Source of the DNA: Nautiliaceae bacterium
GTDB taxonomy: Bacteria; Campylobacterota; Campylobacteria; Campylobacterales; Nautiliaceae
Assembly: GCA_027035735.1 (NCBI GenBank)
Contig: JALVUH010000083.1
Location: 1 to 8,339, forward strand
Length of the DNA stretch: 8,339 bases
Direction: 5' to 3'
Shown here: in pieces, positions 6,251 through 8,339 of the stretch
Position numbering within the stretch: position 1 is the stretch's first letter
Layout: each line of letters starts with the position of its first letter
Position numbers and translations under genes: made by a program
The notes under the pieces: generated by a model
What the model saw: only the letters and a program-made list of their open reading frames with translations
What the model was told of the DNA's origin: nothing
The model's database searches: none

Positions 6251-6821
6251 TATAAAAAATTTTAAAATCCCAAAGATTAAAGTATATGGAATTGATGTAA
6301 TTAAAAATTTTTTATTTTTCTTTTTTTATATAATATTGACTCTTTTTATTATAGCAACTATCTTAGCTCCAAGTGTTAAATTATTCAAAAAAACCAAAAA
6401 TTACTATTTTCAAATAAAAGAAAATTTTGAAACAACTCAAAAAGAATATCAACAACTTTTCTCTCAATTACAATCATTAAAAGAAAAAAACAAAAAAATA
6501 ATAAATAATCTTCAAAATCATTTCAATATAAATGATTTTAAACTTTTTGCAAAAAAATATATGCAAATAATATCAATACAAAAACAAAAAACTCTCCCAT
6601 ATAAAGAAAAATTTATAACTACATCATATCTAATTACTGCAAAAATAAAATCTCCAGAAGATTTTTATAAATTTATAGATGCTCTTAAAAATTACAAAAA
6701 TCTTATAAGAGTATATTTTCCATTTGATTTTGTAAAAGAAAAAAATGAAATAAAACTTACTTTCAAAATAGAAGTTTATAATCTCAAAAATAGATTAAAA
6801 GCAGAAGAAAAAGCCCATTGA
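6231..6821 (+). CDS. Putative PilO-like bitopic membrane protein
   Basis: The 196 residues have a short basic N-terminus, one strongly hydrophobic helix (about 25-47), a coiled coil (about 56-97, KENFETTQKEYQQLFSQLQ and onward) and a C-terminal alpha/beta domain. In that domain ITTSYLITAKIKSPEDFYKF (about 129-148), IDALKNY and a closing strand IKLTFKIEVYNL resemble the ferredoxin-like fold of PilO/GspM. AAAGG six bases before the ATG gives a good ribosome site, and the gene overlaps the PilN-like one by 20 bases. It is the last gene of the plus-strand run. Its final 46 bases are also coding on the opposite strand for the flavoprotein. Position, size and topology match the third member of a PilMNO set, but no pilin, secretin or ATPase lies in the window, so the machine it serves is unknown. 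Confidence 0.65.
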   Translation: MKMPSINIKNFKIPKIKVYGIDVIKNFLFFFFYIILTLFIIATILAPSVKLFKKTKNYYFQIKENFETTQKEYQQLFSQLQSLKEKNKKIINNLQNHFNINDFKLFAKKYMQIISIQKQKTLPYKEKFITTSYLITAKIKSPEDFYKFIDALKNYKNLIRVYFPFDFVKEKNEIKLTFKIEVYNLKNRLKAEEKAH

Positions 6822-7882
6822 AAATTATACCCTCCAAGCTCTCCTGTTACATCCAAAACTTCACCTATAAAATATAATCCTTTTACTTTTTTACTTTGCA
6901 TTCCAAAATCTATCTCTTTAGTATCAACTCCTCCTTTTGTGACTTCTGCTCTTTCAAAACCAAATGTTCCAGCAGGTGCAAATTTATAATTTTCTAATAA
7001 TTTTAATTTTGCAAATTCATTTTGTGTTAAAAATTTTATTTTTTTATCCTCTAAATTGACTCTTTTTAAAAACTCTTTAACAAATCTTTTAGGCAAAGGA
7101 AGTTGAGTAGAAATTTGTTTGTTTGGATTTTTAAGATATTTTTTTATATCTTTTACAAACGAAATTTCAATAAATCCTTTATCCCACCACAAAGATGCAT
7201 TAAGTATAGCAGGTCCTGTGATACCTTTATGTGCAAAAAGAATTTCTTGATTAAAAACTTTTTTATTTACTCTCACTTCTGCTCTAAAAGAAATACCACT
7301 TAACTTTTTAAACCAATTTTCACTTGGCTGAAGAGTCAATCCTACAAGTGCAGGTTTTAAAGGAACTATATTATGCCCAAATTTTTTAGCTATCCTAAAT
7401 CCAATATCACTTGCTCCAAGTCTTTTAAAACTAATACCTCCTGTTGCTATAATTACTTTTTTTGCTTTAAATATACCTTTATTGGTATATACAATAAAAT
7501 ACTCTTTTTTTTCAATATCTAAAACTTCAATATTTGTTTTAATATTTTTTACATTTTTTTTGAAAAAACTTAATAAAATTTCACTAGAAGAGAAAAAATA
7601 TTGATTTTCTTTTAATTCTTTCACATTCAAATTATTCTTTTTAAGCCAATTTAATAAATCATTATTATCAAAATTTTTAAAAATTTCTTTTATAAATTTA
7701 TCATCTCCTCTATAATTATTAGAAGATAAAATTTTATTTGTTATATTGCATTTTCCTCCTCCACTTATTTTTATTTTTGCTCCAATATCTTTATTATGTT
7801 CTAAAATAAGATAATTTTTTCTAAGCAAATACCCCAAAAAAAGACCACTAGCTCCTCCCCCAATAATCAAAACATCAATCAA
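6776..7882 (-). CDS. BaiN/HI0933-family FAD-dependent flavoprotein
   Basis: This 368-residue protein belongs to the HI0933/YhiN/BaiN family of NAD(P)/FAD-dependent oxidoreductases, widespread and mostly of unknown substrate. The hallmarks are all present: the N-terminal dinucleotide motif IIGGGASGLFLG (6-17), SGGGKCNITN (40-49), VIIATGG (143-149), FAHKGITGPAILNAS (216-230), EVTKGGVDTKEI (313-324) and the C-terminal FAD-contacting GLYFIGEVLDVTGELGGYNF (335-354). The start is TTG, chosen because the dinucleotide-binding strand begins immediately after it and AAAAAGG lies six bases upstream. The gene diverges from the thioesterase gene, sharing a 40-base promoter region, and converges on the PilO-like gene with a 46-base overlap. 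No hairpin terminator is visible beyond its stop. It is slightly shorter than the roughly 390-420 residues of many family members, with no motif missing. Confidence 0.92.
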   Translation of the reverse strand: MIDVLIIGGGASGLFLGYLLRKNYLILEHNKDIGAKIKISGGGKCNITNKILSSNNYRGDDKFIKEIFKNFDNNDLLNWLKKNNLNVKELKENQYFFSSSEILLSFFKKNVKNIKTNIEVLDIEKKEYFIVYTNKGIFKAKKVIIATGGISFKRLGASDIGFRIAKKFGHNIVPLKPALVGLTLQPSENWFKKLSGISFRAEVRVNKKVFNQEILFAHKGITGPAILNASLWWDKGFIEISFVKDIKKYLKNPNKQISTQLPLPKRFVKEFLKRVNLEDKKIKFLTQNEFAKLKLLENYKFAPAGTFGFERAEVTKGGVDTKEIDFGMQSKKVKGLYFIGEVLDVTGELGGYNFQWAFSSAFNLFLRL

Positions 7883-7894
7883 ATTAAGCCTTTT

Positions 7895-7907
7895 TGATAA
7901 AATTATA
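7895..7907 (-). promoter_or_regulatory. Flavoprotein gene promoter (-10 box)
   Basis: On the minus strand TATAAT occupies 7907-7902, followed by TTATCAAAAAGGCTTAAT and the TTG start at 7882. The predicted start near 7895 gives a leader of about 13 bases. This -10 box shares two base pairs (7902-7903) with the oppositely oriented -10 box of the thioesterase gene. Confidence 0.6.
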
Positions 7908-7910
7908 CTA
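7895..7910 (+). promoter_or_regulatory. Thioesterase gene promoter (extended -10)
   Basis: TGATAAAAT (7895-7903) is an extended -10 box followed by TATACTAAAAAGGAAA and the ATG at 7923. The predicted start near 7910 gives a leader of about 13 bases beginning with the Shine-Dalgarno sequence. It is nearly the same promoter-leader module as the one at 2097-2125. Confidence 0.6.
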
Positions 7911-7922
7911 AAAAGGAAATTT

Positions 7923-8291
7923 ATGAAAAAAAGAATTTATTATGATGCAACAGATGCTGGAGGAATAGTTTATCATACAAAATATTTAGAATTTTGCGAA
8001 CAAGCAAGAAGTGAAATTTTTTTTAAAAACAATATATTTTTTGAAGATGAAGGTTATGTAGTAAAAGAATTAAAAGCTAATTTTATAAGCTCTGCAAAAT
8101 TAGGAGATATTATAGAAATTAAAACATTTGTAATAGAAATTAAAAATGCTTCTATTGAAGTTCATCAAGAAATTTATAAAGAAAACAAAAAAATATTTGA
8201 AGCAGATATAAAATTAGTATATATAAAAAATTCAAAAATATCAAAAATACCGCAAAAACATTTGGAGATTTTAAATGAATACAAAATCTAA
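7923..8291 (+). CDS. ybgC: YbgC-type hotdog-fold acyl-CoA thioesterase
   Basis: This 122-residue cytoplasmic enzyme hydrolyses acyl-CoA thioesters and belongs to the 4-hydroxybenzoyl-CoA thioesterase/YbgC group. The signature YYDATDAGGIVYHTKYLEFC (residues 6-25) carries the catalytic Asp11 in TDAGG and the conserved His18. AGGIVYH begins the long central helix typical of the hotdog fold, and QARSE continues it. Strands LKANFISSAKLGDIIEIKT (about 50-68) and FEADIKLVYI (92-101) complete the fold, and the length is slightly under the family's usual 130 or so. The ATG has AAAAAGGA upstream and follows a strong extended -10 box. The gene is not next to tol-pal genes here. Its last 17 bases overlap the YraN start, so the two are likely co-transcribed. 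Confidence 0.92.
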   Translation: MKKRIYYDATDAGGIVYHTKYLEFCEQARSEIFFKNNIFFEDEGYVVKELKANFISSAKLGDIIEIKTFVIEIKNASIEVHQEIYKENKKIFEADIKLVYIKNSKISKIPQKHLEILNEYKI

Positions 8292-8339
8292 AGGAAACAA
8301 AGCAGAAAATATTGCATGCAAATATTTAACAAACAATAA
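8275..8339 (+). CDS. YraN/UPF0102 family protein, 5' end only
   Basis: Only the first 21 codons lie in the window: MNTKSKGNKAENIACKYLTN and one more Asn. The KGN-x-x-E-x-x-A-x-x-YL pattern is the N-terminal signature of the UPF0102/YraN family, a predicted Holliday-junction-resolvase-like nuclease fold whose role is poorly defined. GGAG (8264-8267) lies seven bases before the ATG, inside the end of the thioesterase gene, with a 17-base overlap between the two genes. The reading frame is open to the window edge. The rest cannot be judged. Confidence 0.75.
   Translation, partial: MNTKSKGNKAENIACKYLTNN

Larger units (their letters stand above)
7889..7916. repeat. Near-palindrome forming a bidirectional promoter
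   Basis: The 28 bases from CCTTTTT (7889-7895) to AAAAAGG (7910-7916) pair symmetrically at 22 of 28 positions. The arms supply a Shine-Dalgarno sequence to each divergent gene, and the centre supplies the two overlapping -10 boxes. Confidence 0.75.

Noticed and set aside
7103..7303. Plus-strand open frame opposite the flavoprotein gene
   Set aside because: Antisense shadow with no ribosome site; the flavoprotein frame is clearly the real one.
1..8339. CRISPR array, tRNA, rRNA, riboswitch or replication origin
   Set aside because: No regularly spaced repeats, cloverleaf, rRNA-like segment or DnaA-box cluster was found; intergenic gaps are too short for a riboswitch.

Overview
The window is AT-rich, densely coding DNA from a bacterium. 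It looks like Campylobacterota (the former Epsilonproteobacteria), most probably a Nautiliales-type hydrothermal-vent genus such as Nautilia, Caminibacter or Lebetimonas. The phylum call rests on a diagnostic small HP0268-family protein lying between nusA and miaB, a short 357-residue NusA, and leaders with an A/T-rich extended -10 box and no evident -35. The order-level call is inference from composition and general resemblance. No RNA gene, insertion sequence, CRISPR array or prophage was seen, and there is no stretch over 300 bases without a gene once the start of the gene after miaB is corrected.

Layout: (1) 1-2059, minus strand: nusA followed 8 bases later by a DUF475/TerC-superfamily membrane protein. 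The transcript probably ends at a hairpin formed by the last codons of the membrane protein. (2) 2060-2125: a divergent, mirror-symmetric promoter region. (3) 2126-6821, plus strand: a seven-gene run of overlapping or nearly touching genes. It holds an HP0268-family protein, miaB (tRNA methylthiolation), a membrane-anchored TPR-like protein, a short Xer-type tyrosine recombinase, and three genes that look like a very diverged PilM-PilN-PilO (or GspL-GspM-like) set. (4) 6776-7882, minus strand: a BaiN/HI0933-family flavoprotein whose 3' end overlaps the PilO-like gene tail to tail by 46 bases. (5) 7883-7922: a compact bidirectional promoter in which the two -10 boxes overlap. (6) 7923-8339, plus strand: a YbgC-type acyl-CoA thioesterase and the first 21 codons of a YraN/UPF0102 gene cut by the window edge.

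The points most worth a second look are these. The TPR-like gene has no ATG, GTG or TTG that would include its membrane anchor and TPR motif, and seems to start at an ATA overlapping the miaB stop. The PilMNO-like trio has no pilin, ATPase or secretin beside it here. A domesticated-looking Xer recombinase sits inside this housekeeping operon. The promoters are symmetric, with very short, near-identical leaders. Four of the twelve genes appear to use a start codon other than ATG (nusA GTG, miaB GTG, the TPR-like gene ATA, the flavoprotein TTG).
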